DNA from: a virus
IMG/VR virus record: IMGVR_UViG_3300042566_000706
Location: 26,963-90,962 of that record
DNA length: 64,000 nt
Reading direction: 5' to 3' (one strand)
A model generated the notes under the pieces. That model was not told the DNA's origin. It saw nothing but the letters and a program-made list of their open reading frames with translations, and ran no database searches. How positions within the stretch are numbered: position 1 is the first letter of the stretch; each line of letters begins with the position of its first letter. Position numbers and translations under genes: made by a program. Shown here piece after piece: positions 57,069 through 64,000 of this stretch.

Positions 57069-57078
57069 TTGATATTTC

Positions 57079-57828
57079 TTATAATCCGTAGAAAGGACGA
57101 AAAAACTCCACCCCAAAGTCAATAACAACTGTGACTTTTTCTCCTGACGGGGCGGCTATATCAATAAACAAATCTAATCCTGGTTTATTATCTGAAACGA
57201 ATTTCTTAAAGTCCTGAGAATCCTTAATTGGCATCGTTTGAATGAATTGGTAAAGTGCCATTGGGTCTTTATTCCCATCAATGGATTTAATCATCATTTC
57301 TAGTCGTTTGGTTATTACATTAGAAACTTCTTTACCAGTTGTTTTATTCCTTATTGTTAGTAATTCATTTTCTTGTGATTGTGTTAAGAATTTGAATGAA
57401 ATATCTTTTTTAGAGATTGGTAAATGATATGAATATTCATCATTTTCGTTTGCTTTTAAAGTAAAATCTTTTGTTTTTAAACTAGATAAATCAATATCCT
57501 GTTCAAAATTTTCACTTGTTTTAGGGTCAACCGCTTTTACCTTATAAATTGTACCAAATGCGGTATTTCGCAAGAAAATTAAGATTGCTTGTCTATCCTC
57601 TTCTAAAAGTTCATTTACGTCTAAATCTCTATCAAGAATTTTTCTTCTTAATAATTCGTCAATAACGGCTTCGCCATTGATTAAGTTGGGGGACATCAAT
57701 ACATTCTCATCAGCAGCGGTTAAATAACCCACCCTGACGGATTTTTTCTTATTTGTGTATGATAGTCCTTGCGAAGGTAATTGCACAACGTCGTATGCAA
57801 TTGAGGGGTCTATGTTAAAATTTTCCAT
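57079..57828 (-). CDS. 26: gp26-like baseplate hub protein (T4 baseplate family)
   Basis: 249-aa protein with the T4-baseplate (PF12322-like) pattern: VVQLPSQGLSYTNKKK at the N terminus, YLTAADENVLMSPNL, then LLRRKILDRDLDVNELLEEDRQAILIFLRNTAFGT and a final FGVEFFRPFYGL. T4 gp26 (208 aa) is part of the hub assembly. It is followed at the 3' end by the 38-aa gene and precedes the tape measure, as hub genes often do. Start context is A/T only, with no TATTTATA motif. Confidence 0.8.
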   Translation of the reverse strand: MENFNIDPSIAYDVVQLPSQGLSYTNKKKSVRVGYLTAADENVLMSPNLINGEAVIDELLRRKILDRDLDVNELLEEDRQAILIFLRNTAFGTIYKVKAVDPKTSENFEQDIDLSSLKTKDFTLKANENDEYSYHLPISKKDISFKFLTQSQENELLTIRNKTTGKEVSNVITKRLEMMIKSIDGNKDPMALYQFIQTMPIKDSQDFKKFVSDNKPGLDLFIDIAAPSGEKVTVVIDFGVEFFRPFYGL

Positions 57829-57866
57829 AATACTAGTTTACACTATAAGTACATTAAAGTAAAGTT

Positions 57867-57922
57867 TAAAAAAAAATTCGTTAAATCCTGCATTTCACGT
57901 GGAACACTGGACTTAACGAATT
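57867..57922 (-). terminator. Intrinsic terminator after tail tube gene, carrying a parS-like loop
   Basis: Stem AATTCGTTAA (57875-57884) / TTAACGAATT (57913-57922), 10 bp perfect, plus TCC/GGA after one mismatch. On the minus strand a T-run of nine follows (57868-57876). The apical loop contains TTTCACGTGGAACA (57893-57906). Confidence 0.85.
57891..57906. promoter_or_regulatory. parS-like site in the terminator loop
   Basis: The 14 bases TTTCACGTGGAACA match the bacterial parS consensus TGTTTCACGTGGAACA except for its first two bases. As CACGTG-centred dyads of this length are rare in AT-rich DNA, it may be a ParB or similar binding site, but its position inside a terminator loop makes chance equally possible. 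Confidence 0.35.
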
Positions 57923-57947
57923 GAATATCAATATATTGTGTAGAATA

Positions 57948-58436
57948 CTAGTAAATAAGTACGCATCTATCCATTCTTAAAGAACAGTCGATACTTGCCA
58001 ATTCATCTTGAGAATATGCTAAATCACCGAAGTTTAAGTTGGTAAGGAAACAACCCTCTAATAACCACTTTTCAACAACAACACCTGTTGGGTCTAACAT
58101 TTCCAAGTACACATCTTTTTTGTATCCTGCGGCATAACCCATACGACCTGTAACCGATTCTGCATGTAAGCGGAACCACTCCATAAGTGCTTGTGCTGCT
58201 GAAGGACCAATCGGGTCTTTAAACTGAACTTTAATTTCTTCCCAGTCAAATCTACCAGCAACGTAAGTTGAGGTGTTTAAGAAAGGTATTTCAACAGATT
58301 TAATTTTAGCTGATGGGCGAGATGTTGAAGTCACGTACCACTCATTTATACCTAATGTAGATGGAAATCTTAGGATAAATCTATTTTTTCTTTTTGGTTC
58401 GTAGGGAACCGGCATTTTCATTAATAAATCCGCCAT
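57948..58436 (-). CDS. 19: Tail tube protein gp19-like
   Basis: 162-aa protein, same length as T4 gp19 (163). Signatures: basic start KRKNRFILRFPSTLGINEWYV, SRPSAKIKSVEIPF, KVQFKDPIGPSAAQAL with the aromatic WFRLHAES, and the C-terminal YLEMLDPTGVVVEKWLLEGCF and SLRMDRCVLIY. The final Tyr and the DPTG turn are typical of myovirus tubes. The TATTTATA motif lies 36 nt upstream, giving an A/T leader, and a strong terminator follows. High expression expected. Confidence 0.93.
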   Translation of the reverse strand: MADLLMKMPVPYEPKRKNRFILRFPSTLGINEWYVTSTSRPSAKIKSVEIPFLNTSTYVAGRFDWEEIKVQFKDPIGPSAAQALMEWFRLHAESVTGRMGYAAGYKKDVYLEMLDPTGVVVEKWLLEGCFLTNLNFGDLAYSQDELASIDCSLRMDRCVLIY

Positions 58437-58472
58437 TTTTTGTTATATTTGTTTTTAGTTTATTTGCTTTAT

Positions 58473-58480
58473 TATAAATA
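58473..58480 (-). promoter_or_regulatory. TATTTATA late motif, 36 nt before tail tube ATG
   Basis: Coding-strand GATATATTTATAATAAAGC followed by an A/T leader. It lies within the 271-nt gap between tube and sheath genes, which otherwise holds only A/T-rich sequence and the sheath terminator. Confidence 0.6.
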
Positions 58481-58656
58481 TATCACTAATTAAAATAAAT
58501 TTATTTTTGGGTTTTCTTGGTTTTGTCGATTTTTTTCCGTAGCTTTTTGCAAACACTTATATAAAACATTAAAAAAATATCAAACAAATCTTAAAAAATA
58601 GAGAAAAAAATATAAAATTTTTAAAAAACATCATCTCTTTTCACTATCAAAAATTA

Positions 58657-58687
58657 AAATGGGGGATATTATGTCTACCCCCCATTT
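58657..58687 (-). terminator. Intrinsic terminator after tail sheath gene
   Basis: 9-bp stem AAATGGGGG (58657-58665) / CCCCCATTT (58679-58687), followed on the minus strand by TTTTAATTTTT. Separates the sheath and tube transcripts. Confidence 0.88.
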
Positions 58688-58707
58688 GTGTTTTATTTTA
58701 ATTAATA

Positions 58708-61527
58708 TTATATATTTTCAAAAGAAGCACCTGTTGGTGTTATTATGAATTCTACATCGATAAATTCTAATGATCTAGTTGGTTTAATGTAAATCTTACC
58801 TCTTAGTGTGTTAGCATCAATGTCTTCTGGGTCGTTAGAAACCGCTACGCGGAAATCATACAAACCTCTTTCTTTCTTAATAGAATCTAATATTGGGTTA
58901 ACCAAACTTAAGAATTCTTGTCTTACTTGATCATCATTTTGTTCGAACAATAATCTAACTGCTACTGCTGAAATCAACTTTCTAGCTCTTAATAACAATC
59001 TTCTTACGTTAATTCTATCTAATGCCGATTCTCTTACTTGTAAGGTTTTGTTACCCCAAATAATTGTACCTGTATCAGAGAATGTCGCAATTGGGTTAAT
59101 TCTGTTTTTGTATAATTCATCTCTATCATCTAATGTTAATTTTTTAGCTGCTTTAATTGAGTTAACTAAACCTCTTGAATAACCTGCAACTGCAAACCAA
59201 GGATATGATACATTATCGGTTAATGCAATGTTTTTAACAACTTCTCCTGTTGGTGGTAAGTAAAGTTGAGTTGCGTTGTCAGTATCTCTTACTTGAATCC
59301 AAGGCCAGTAAGTTGCTGAATAGTTTGTGTCTAAACTAACACTATCTAAATCATCAACAACTTCCGCTGTTGTTGTGTGGTTTGGTGCATTAATAATGTA
59401 TAATGAATCCGCTCTATCATTCTCAACCATATCAATAGCTTGAGTTACAAGAGAACTGTGGTTTAACCAATTGATACCTGGAGTTGCAAATAAATTAATA
59501 TCTACTGCTTCTGGATTAGAGAATGAATTAATACCTTCTAAATAAGCGTAATAATCTGAGTTACCAACTGTTGAACTGAATACACCACCACTTGTTGAGT
59601 GATTGGTTGAATATGTGTTTTTACCAAAAATATATCCGTCTGTGTTTGTTCTAACATTTCTGTAGATATCCCAACCATCAAATCCGCCAAATACTGGTAA
59701 TGTGAATTTACAATAAGATATACCTGTTAATGGGTTATCCACACCTGTTTGACCTTCAAAGTCATATGCAGTTGTTTCATATACTGTATTTCCATTAGCG
59801 TCAGTTATTGTTGAGGCATTTGTTGATAAGTGAAAACCAAATGTTACCTCATTAGCACCAACACCCTTAAATTTGAACATGTCTTTGTCATATCCAATAT
59901 GTGATTGCGATGATAAACCTAATGTTACTTTTTTAACTTTATCTCCATTAGATATTTCCGCACTACCATCTGTGTTATAATAAATTGTTTCACCTGCTGT
60001 ATTGTATTTTGTTTTAAATGTTAAACCTCCGATAGAATCTTTGGTTGTACATCCTTTGAAACCCGCTGGAATTGCGTCTGCTGGCGCGTTATCAGCCAAT
60101 ACTAACATAACGTATTTACTTCTGATTTCATATTCACCATCAGATGTACCAATTTTTTTAGCAACGAAACCTGGAAGATCCGGATTCATTGAACATCTTG
60201 AGAACTTCTCTAGAACCACTTGGTTTTCGTCTGAATCATAAAAATCACGAACTAAAACATCAAATTCACCAGTTTCAACATTAATATTTTGAATAGTAAT
60301 TTTAACTTCATTATTAGAAGCGTTACCATCTGATATTGTTAAGAAACTAAATAAATCAAATACGTTACCACCTCTTACTTCAGAAACAACTAAATTTGAA
60401 CCCGCCATATCCCATTGTTGTACAAAATCTTCATCTTCTGCGTTTACATATTCAGTAGTATTTAAACCTCTGATTTGACCTTGTTGGAAAAGATTTTTAA
60501 TTAAATTTGGATAAACTTCGTGAACATATATTGGGTTAACCGTTTTTTCTTTATCAAAAACATCAACACCTAAAACTTTTGTAATATATTTTGTTGAAGC
60601 AGTGTCAAAACTACAATCAAATGTTCTAACATCAGCATCGACGTCTGTAACAGTTAATGTGAATTCTGATAAAGGATCTAATGCAATATCTGATCCAGTA
60701 ATTTGAACCGATGTTGTACCAGTAACTCTATGTGTTAATACTTCCGAAATGTATGAACCTCTAGACCTTAACAAACAAACAACTTTTCCGTCATTTGCTA
60801 AAGTTGCGCTATATTCATATCTTGTAACATCAAATGATGTTGTTCCGTGATTATAAACGAATAGGTATGAATAAACCTTGTTTGTAAAGTTTGAGTATGT
60901 GTTATACCAGTTTTTGGTTGCACTAATACCTATTGGTGATGAAACAGTGGTTCCAGTTAAAGAACTTGTTGCAGCAGTTGGTACAGTTCCAATTGTAAAC
61001 CAGTTACCAGTATTCCCACTAGTGTTTCCACTATATCGGTCTAAGATAAATCCTGGTACTGAGTCGCCATCAGATGCTGTTTTTCCTGAAAGTTCAGCAT
61101 AAAATGTTGAACCAGTAATACCACTTGCGGTAACCACTGTTGTTCCAGTTGTTGTTCCTGTTGTTACAAGGTCTCCAACAACCATACCACCCAATGTTTT
61201 AATACCATAGGTTCTGTTTGGTTTATAACCAGTTAAACCCAATACTCGGGTTACAAATAACTGATTTGATTCTTGTAAATATGATTTTGCTACATAAGGT
61301 AACTCGTATTTTGGGTTATCACTTCCGTCTTTTGCGGGTGAAGTGCCACCAAAATATGTTTTGAATTCGTCGAAATTAGACACCAAGATTGGTTCGAAAG
61401 CTGGACCTTTTAAAGTTTCACCTACTAAACCCAATGTTGTTACCCCTACACTTTGCGCTACGAATGTTAAATCTTTCTCTGAAGTGTAGACCCCCGGAGA
61501 AACGAAAACTCTGTTTGAATTTGCCAT
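58708..61527 (-). CDS. 18: Tail sheath protein gp18-like
   Basis: 939-aa protein with the sheath signature: N-terminal SPGVYTSEKDLTFVAQSVG and GLVGETLKGPAFEPILV, then YFGGTSP, and C-terminal RLLLRARKLISAVAVRLLFE with GLYDFRVAVS and TLRGKIYIKPTRSLEFIDVEF (the strand-exchange arm). T4 gp18 is 659 aa, so about 280 extra residues, mainly between residues about 120 and 330, form an insertion likely exposed on the sheath surface. The TATTTAT motif is 37 nt upstream. Divergent from the plus-strand mini-gene at 61654. Confidence 0.95.
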   Translation of the reverse strand: MANSNRVFVSPGVYTSEKDLTFVAQSVGVTTLGLVGETLKGPAFEPILVSNFDEFKTYFGGTSPAKDGSDNPKYELPYVAKSYLQESNQLFVTRVLGLTGYKPNRTYGIKTLGGMVVGDLVTTGTTTGTTVVTASGITGSTFYAELSGKTASDGDSVPGFILDRYSGNTSGNTGNWFTIGTVPTAATSSLTGTTVSSPIGISATKNWYNTYSNFTNKVYSYLFVYNHGTTSFDVTRYEYSATLANDGKVVCLLRSRGSYISEVLTHRVTGTTSVQITGSDIALDPLSEFTLTVTDVDADVRTFDCSFDTASTKYITKVLGVDVFDKEKTVNPIYVHEVYPNLIKNLFQQGQIRGLNTTEYVNAEDEDFVQQWDMAGSNLVVSEVRGGNVFDLFSFLTISDGNASNNEVKITIQNINVETGEFDVLVRDFYDSDENQVVLEKFSRCSMNPDLPGFVAKKIGTSDGEYEIRSKYVMLVLADNAPADAIPAGFKGCTTKDSIGGLTFKTKYNTAGETIYYNTDGSAEISNGDKVKKVTLGLSSQSHIGYDKDMFKFKGVGANEVTFGFHLSTNASTITDANGNTVYETTAYDFEGQTGVDNPLTGISYCKFTLPVFGGFDGWDIYRNVRTNTDGYIFGKNTYSTNHSTSGGVFSSTVGNSDYYAYLEGINSFSNPEAVDINLFATPGINWLNHSSLVTQAIDMVENDRADSLYIINAPNHTTTAEVVDDLDSVSLDTNYSATYWPWIQVRDTDNATQLYLPPTGEVVKNIALTDNVSYPWFAVAGYSRGLVNSIKAAKKLTLDDRDELYKNRINPIATFSDTGTIIWGNKTLQVRESALDRINVRRLLLRARKLISAVAVRLLFEQNDDQVRQEFLSLVNPILDSIKKERGLYDFRVAVSNDPEDIDANTLRGKIYIKPTRSLEFIDVEFIITPTGASFENI

Positions 61528-61564
61528 TGATAAATGTTTGGTTAAGTTATTTTATTCTTATCAA

Positions 61565-61571
61565 ATAAATA
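61565..61571 (-). promoter_or_regulatory. TATTTAT late motif, 37 nt before tail sheath ATG
   Basis: Coding-strand AAGATATTTATTTGATAAG. A 7-bp hairpin (ATCTTTG / CAAAGAT, 61571-61591) overlaps its 5' edge. Lies in the divergent region with the plus-strand gene at 61654. Confidence 0.5.
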
Positions 61572-61638
61572 TCTTTGTTTTTAGCAAAGATTTCCAAGAT
61601 TTTGACTACTTAGATAGTATTTTATCCTTTTTTATCGT

Positions 61639-61645
61639 TATTTAT
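61639..61645 (+). promoter_or_regulatory. TATTTAT late motif, 8 nt before plus-strand mini-gene
   Basis: Plus-strand GTTATTTATCTTTAGAT and the ATG at 61654. With the minus-strand motif at 61565, this makes a divergent pair of late start elements. Confidence 0.5.
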
Positions 61646-61653
61646 CTTTAGAT

Positions 61654-61812
61654 ATGAAAACAACAACCAAAAACGTCAAAATAAGTGATAAACATCACGA
61701 AATGGTTAAAACCCACTGTGATAAACACGGATTAAAAATTTATAAACTTTTAGAAAAATTAATAGAAGAAACCTGTAAACCTAAAAAAAGGGACATTTAC
61801 GGGGAATCTTAG
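61654..61812 (+). CDS. 52-aa ribbon-helix-helix-like protein
   Basis: Short plus-strand frame MKTTTKNVKISDKHHEMV ... KTHCDKHGLKIYKLLEKLI ... GES, ending with TAG at 61810-61812. A short beta strand (KNVKIS) followed by two helices (HHEMVKTHCDKHG, KIYKLLEKLIEE) is the ribbon-helix-helix layout of Arc/MetJ-like regulators and of many small phage DNA-binding proteins. It overlaps the stop of the minus-strand gene at 61809 by 4 nt. Codons and leader look coding, though at this length function is uncertain. Confidence 0.6.
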   Translation: MKTTTKNVKISDKHHEMVKTHCDKHGLKIYKLLEKLIEETCKPKKRDIYGES

Positions 61813-63044
61813 TGTAGATATGTCACACCAATTTTTGAATTAATCACAGGGGAATAATTGAGAGTTATTTCATTTGATGAACTAATATCAAATCCGCCAC
61901 CCTCTTCTTCCAAAAGACCGTTAATATCTAAACTAACAATGCTGTCAATATTATTCAATAATTCGAAAACAAGGGTTGAACCATCGTAAGTGTAATATTC
62001 TGTGGAAACTTGAATTGGTTTACCGTAGCTATCTATGAATACACTATTTTTACCTTTATAATATGTTATTGCAATTAAACTATTTTCAAACGGAGCATCT
62101 ACAAATGTTATTTTAGATGTTCCGGCGATATGGAAATAATCTACATCTCTTTCTTGTAAAAGACCGTTTATTGAAACATTAAATAGAATACCAATACTCT
62201 CACCAACGCTAAATTGTTTTTGCAAACCATCCCCTGGGAAAGTTACAACGGTCAATTCTATTGTTTTATTAATATATTTCTTTTGATAATTAGATCCTGC
62301 AATGAATTCATTTAATAGAAACATTCTACTAATGGCCGGCTTAACCTCAAATTCTTCAGAGTCAATTAATAAACCTAACAAAGTAAATTGATAATTTTGC
62401 GAGTAAAATCTACGATTATCAATTTGTTCAATCGGAGAGTTATCCTCAACCTTATCTAGTAAAATAGGTATGTAATGACCTTTTACCGTTGTATACGCTT
62501 GTCTAGATGCAAATTTTTGCATTACAATTTTATTGAATCTGTTTAGTTCACGTATTTTGTTACAAATAATGGTAACCTCATATGTAATGTCCACTGCGAC
62601 CGGCTGTGGTATCTTATAAACGTCTGCACCCATTTGTGTGCCGTTCCAAGTAGCAACTGTTGCGTAATGGAAAGGTAATCTTTCTGGGATTGTTCTTTGT
62701 ATTGATGGATTTGTTCCCGGTTGTACATCAGGTCTTCTTATGATACCCATAAATGGTATTTTCATATTACCGTCATCGTCGGAAAACTCCCAAGTATTCA
62801 TTACCTGAGCCCATCTTTGTATCGTTAAAATTTTTGGAATAATTGGAATAGGTTTACCGTCACTAATAACTTTAAAATTAGTGTTAACAAAATCTAACAT
62901 ACCCATATCTAAATCGTCATGTAGAATAGAGTCAGGTAAATACGTATCCGACTTTGTTATTTTATCTAACAATTCCTGTCTTCTACCGGTCAATTCTTTA
63001 CCTTTGTAGATTTGTATGTCGTTTTTTCTTTTTGGTATTCCCAT
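61809..63044 (-). CDS. Virion protein, with two beta modules at its C terminus
   Basis: 411-aa structural protein. The first about 240 residues (DMGMLDFVNTNFKVISDGK, FMGIIRRPDVQPG, IPERLPFHYATVATWNGTQM, then VTIICNKIRELNRFNKIVMQ) resemble a neck, tail-completion or virion-lining protein, but I cannot name the family. Two similar C-terminal modules, at about 275-330 and 345-411, both contain ING-LL, an acidic turn, IT/I-F or L, P, and a final ITYY or VTYL pattern. A 1-nt gap to the 170-aa gene upstream implies coupling. Confidence 0.55.
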   Translation of the reverse strand: MGIPKRKNDIQIYKGKELTGRRQELLDKITKSDTYLPDSILHDDLDMGMLDFVNTNFKVISDGKPIPIIPKILTIQRWAQVMNTWEFSDDDGNMKIPFMGIIRRPDVQPGTNPSIQRTIPERLPFHYATVATWNGTQMGADVYKIPQPVAVDITYEVTIICNKIRELNRFNKIVMQKFASRQAYTTVKGHYIPILLDKVEDNSPIEQIDNRRFYSQNYQFTLLGLLIDSEEFEVKPAISRMFLLNEFIAGSNYQKKYINKTIELTVVTFPGDGLQKQFSVGESIGILFNVSINGLLQERDVDYFHIAGTSKITFVDAPFENSLIAITYYKGKNSVFIDSYGKPIQVSTEYYTYDGSTLVFELLNNIDSIVSLDINGLLEEEGGGFDISSSNEITLNYSPVINSKIGVTYLH

Positions 63045-63045
63045 T

Positions 63046-63558
63046 TTATACTCCTCTAAATTCTTGTTCCTGTGCTGGCGCGCAAGTTATTGTGCGATAA
63101 TACGGCTTATAACCAAACAAGTTATGTTTGTTATCAGATGTTACCTTACCATCGTTTGTCACAGTATAGTAACGCATTTTATTTTCGGTTTCTGGATAAC
63201 CAATATAATCACCGTACTTAATTTCAACCCCTAATTCACTTAGATGCTTAATATAAACTGAGAATGTTAAATTACCCGGTTCATTATATCGCATCATACC
63301 AGCTTTGTATGAATTATTTTTAGACGCTTCTACTTGAACCAAGGCGTTAACTTCGATTGGTGGGAAATATTTGATTTCATCAAGACCTACCTCACCATAA
63401 ACCCCATCGGTATCTGTTTTTTGTCTATCAACTCTAAAAAGGACCAATTTCATGTTAAGATCACCGTGCAAATATTCTTGACCTATTTGTATCTGTAAAT
63501 CAAAATCCTCGTTTGAGAAAAATTTACTTAATCTAGTTATTGGTAGTTTATTATCCAT
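63046..63558 (-). CDS. Small virion protein, probable neck or tail-completion protein
   Basis: 170-aa protein (MDNKLPITRLSKFFSNEDFD ... ITCAPAQEQEFRGV). Beta-rich with aromatic and acidic residues; no motif recognised. It is the first gene of the unit with 61809-63044, preceded by TATTTATA ending 4 nt before the ATG, and divergent from the plus-strand gene at 63615. Position next to sheath and tube genes suggests a tail terminator, neck or head-tail connector. Function inferred only from context. Confidence 0.5.
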   Translation of the reverse strand: MDNKLPITRLSKFFSNEDFDLQIQIGQEYLHGDLNMKLVLFRVDRQKTDTDGVYGEVGLDEIKYFPPIEVNALVQVEASKNNSYKAGMMRYNEPGNLTFSVYIKHLSELGVEIKYGDYIGYPETENKMRYYTVTNDGKVTSDNKHNLFGYKPYYRTITCAPAQEQEFRGV

Positions 63559-63562
63559 ACAA

Positions 63563-63570
63563 TATAAATA
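63563..63570 (-). promoter_or_regulatory. TATTTATA late motif, 4 nt before ATG of 63046-63558
   Basis: Coding-strand ACTATTTATATTGT and the ATG. Within the 56-nt divergent spacer. Confidence 0.6.
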
Positions 63571-63614
63571 GTTTATAATGTATTTGTTTTTCCGTATATT
63601 TCTATATAAAGATT

Positions 63615-64000
63615 ATGTTACCAGAAATTGAAGCTCGAGAAATACTAGCAATATATGAAGGGTCAAATAACCAAATCCTTGATTGGAAGAAAAAGTTACT
63701 TGACACCAAGAACTATAAATTAACAAGAACACAAGCTGATTATATTATAAAATATCAAAATGTGGTTCCTAAAGTGGCTAGAAAATATGTGAATATTGTT
63801 CAAACTTTTGGTGAGAAACTAATGGAAGATAAACTATTGGTTAAGCCCCCAGAAAAAATTTGGATTGAAAAGTTATTGTGTGAATCAGATAAGGCGTACC
63901 ACATATGGGGTAAAGTTTTAGACGCCGAGAAACTACAAGCGTTATGGGTACCTAAGGTGGTAATAATGGCTGAAGAAAAAAAGTTAAACAGAGTAATTGA
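63615..64000 (+). CDS. Partial plus-strand gene running off the window
   Basis: Open from ATG at 63615 to the window end (128 codons, no stop). Translation starts MLPEIEAREILAIYEGSN and includes LTRTQADYIIKYQNVVPKVA, then WIEKLLCESDKAYHIWGKVL. The helical, Lys-rich N terminus is the kind of leading domain seen before helicase or terminase cores, but no Walker motif has appeared yet, so the product is not assigned. The 5' spacer lacks a clean TATTTATA (only TATATTTCTATATAAAG). Confidence 0.6.
   Translation, partial: MLPEIEAREILAIYEGSNNQILDWKKKLLDTKNYKLTRTQADYIIKYQNVVPKVARKYVNIVQTFGEKLMEDKLLVKPPEKIWIEKLLCESDKAYHIWGKVLDAEKLQALWVPKVVIMAEEKKLNRVI

Noticed and set aside
61571-61591. Hairpin ATCTTTG / CAAAGAT as a terminator
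   Set aside because: No T-run follows on either strand, and it lies upstream of both divergent genes.
1-64000. tRNA, rRNA or IS elements
   Set aside because: No cloverleaf, no inverted-repeat-bounded transposase, and no gap large enough (largest is 271 nt at 58437-58707).

Overview
The window is a stretch of a large, strictly lytic, T4-like contractile-tailed phage (myovirus), almost certainly infecting a member of the Bacteroidota. The T4-type identity rests on tail sheath (gp18), tail tube (gp19), baseplate proteins of the gp6, gp25, gp26 and gp53 type, a tape measure, and a T4-style replication/recombination set (gp41 helicase, DnaG/gp61-type primase, UvsX, gp32-like SSB, gp46/gp47, a FEN/RNase H nuclease, a RuvC-like resolvase, NrdA/NrdB). 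The host assignment is an inference. The DNA is very AT-rich, start codons lack Shine-Dalgarno sequences and are preceded by A/T-rich leaders (as in Bacteroidota), and the ribonucleotide reductase is of the eukaryote/Bacteroidota-like class I type. No integrase, repressor, tRNA, CRISPR or IS element is visible.

Layout. Nearly everything is on the minus strand and reads right to left. 0-0.8 kb: a plus-strand DnaQ-type exonuclease. 0.8-8.3 kb: a recombination/replication block (gp46, DHH-like protein, small membrane protein, RHH/coiled-coil protein, gp47, RecB/Cas4-like nuclease, primase, RuvC-like resolvase). 8.4-34.1 kb: baseplate-periphery and fibre/adhesin region, including an array of modular proteins with long Thr-Pro (TPT) stalks, a 2296-residue giant, a PKD-domain protein, then gp6- and gp25-like wedge proteins. 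34.2-42.5 kb: nrdA, nrdB, helicase gp41, an unknown, FEN nuclease, uvsX, ssb. 42.6-44.0 kb: four small late genes including a Dps-like protein. 44.1-63.6 kb: tail/baseplate structural block (1913-residue hub-like protein, gp53-like protein, 1594-residue structural protein, tape measure, gp26-like protein plus a 38-codon gene, tube, sheath, a plus-strand RHH-like mini-gene, two further virion proteins). The right edge cuts a plus-strand gene.

How it works together. The replication and recombination genes form short operons separated by intrinsic terminators (7604-7638, 41578-41622, 34132-34203). Structural genes are grouped into late operons, most of whose first genes carry the octamer TATTTATA (or TATTTAT) on the coding strand. 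It usually lies only 4-13 nt before the ATG, but 36-40 nt before the tail tube, tail sheath and ssb genes. This octamer is the exact reverse complement of the T4 late promoter TATAAATA, and I consider it the most interesting undescribed signal here. Other notable points are the higher-order A/B repeat in the TPT giant, the family of shuffled adhesin modules, a parS-like 14-of-16 match in the loop of a terminator between tube and gp26-like genes, and a duplicated terminator arm after nrdA. All functional names are from motif reading by eye; no database search was run.
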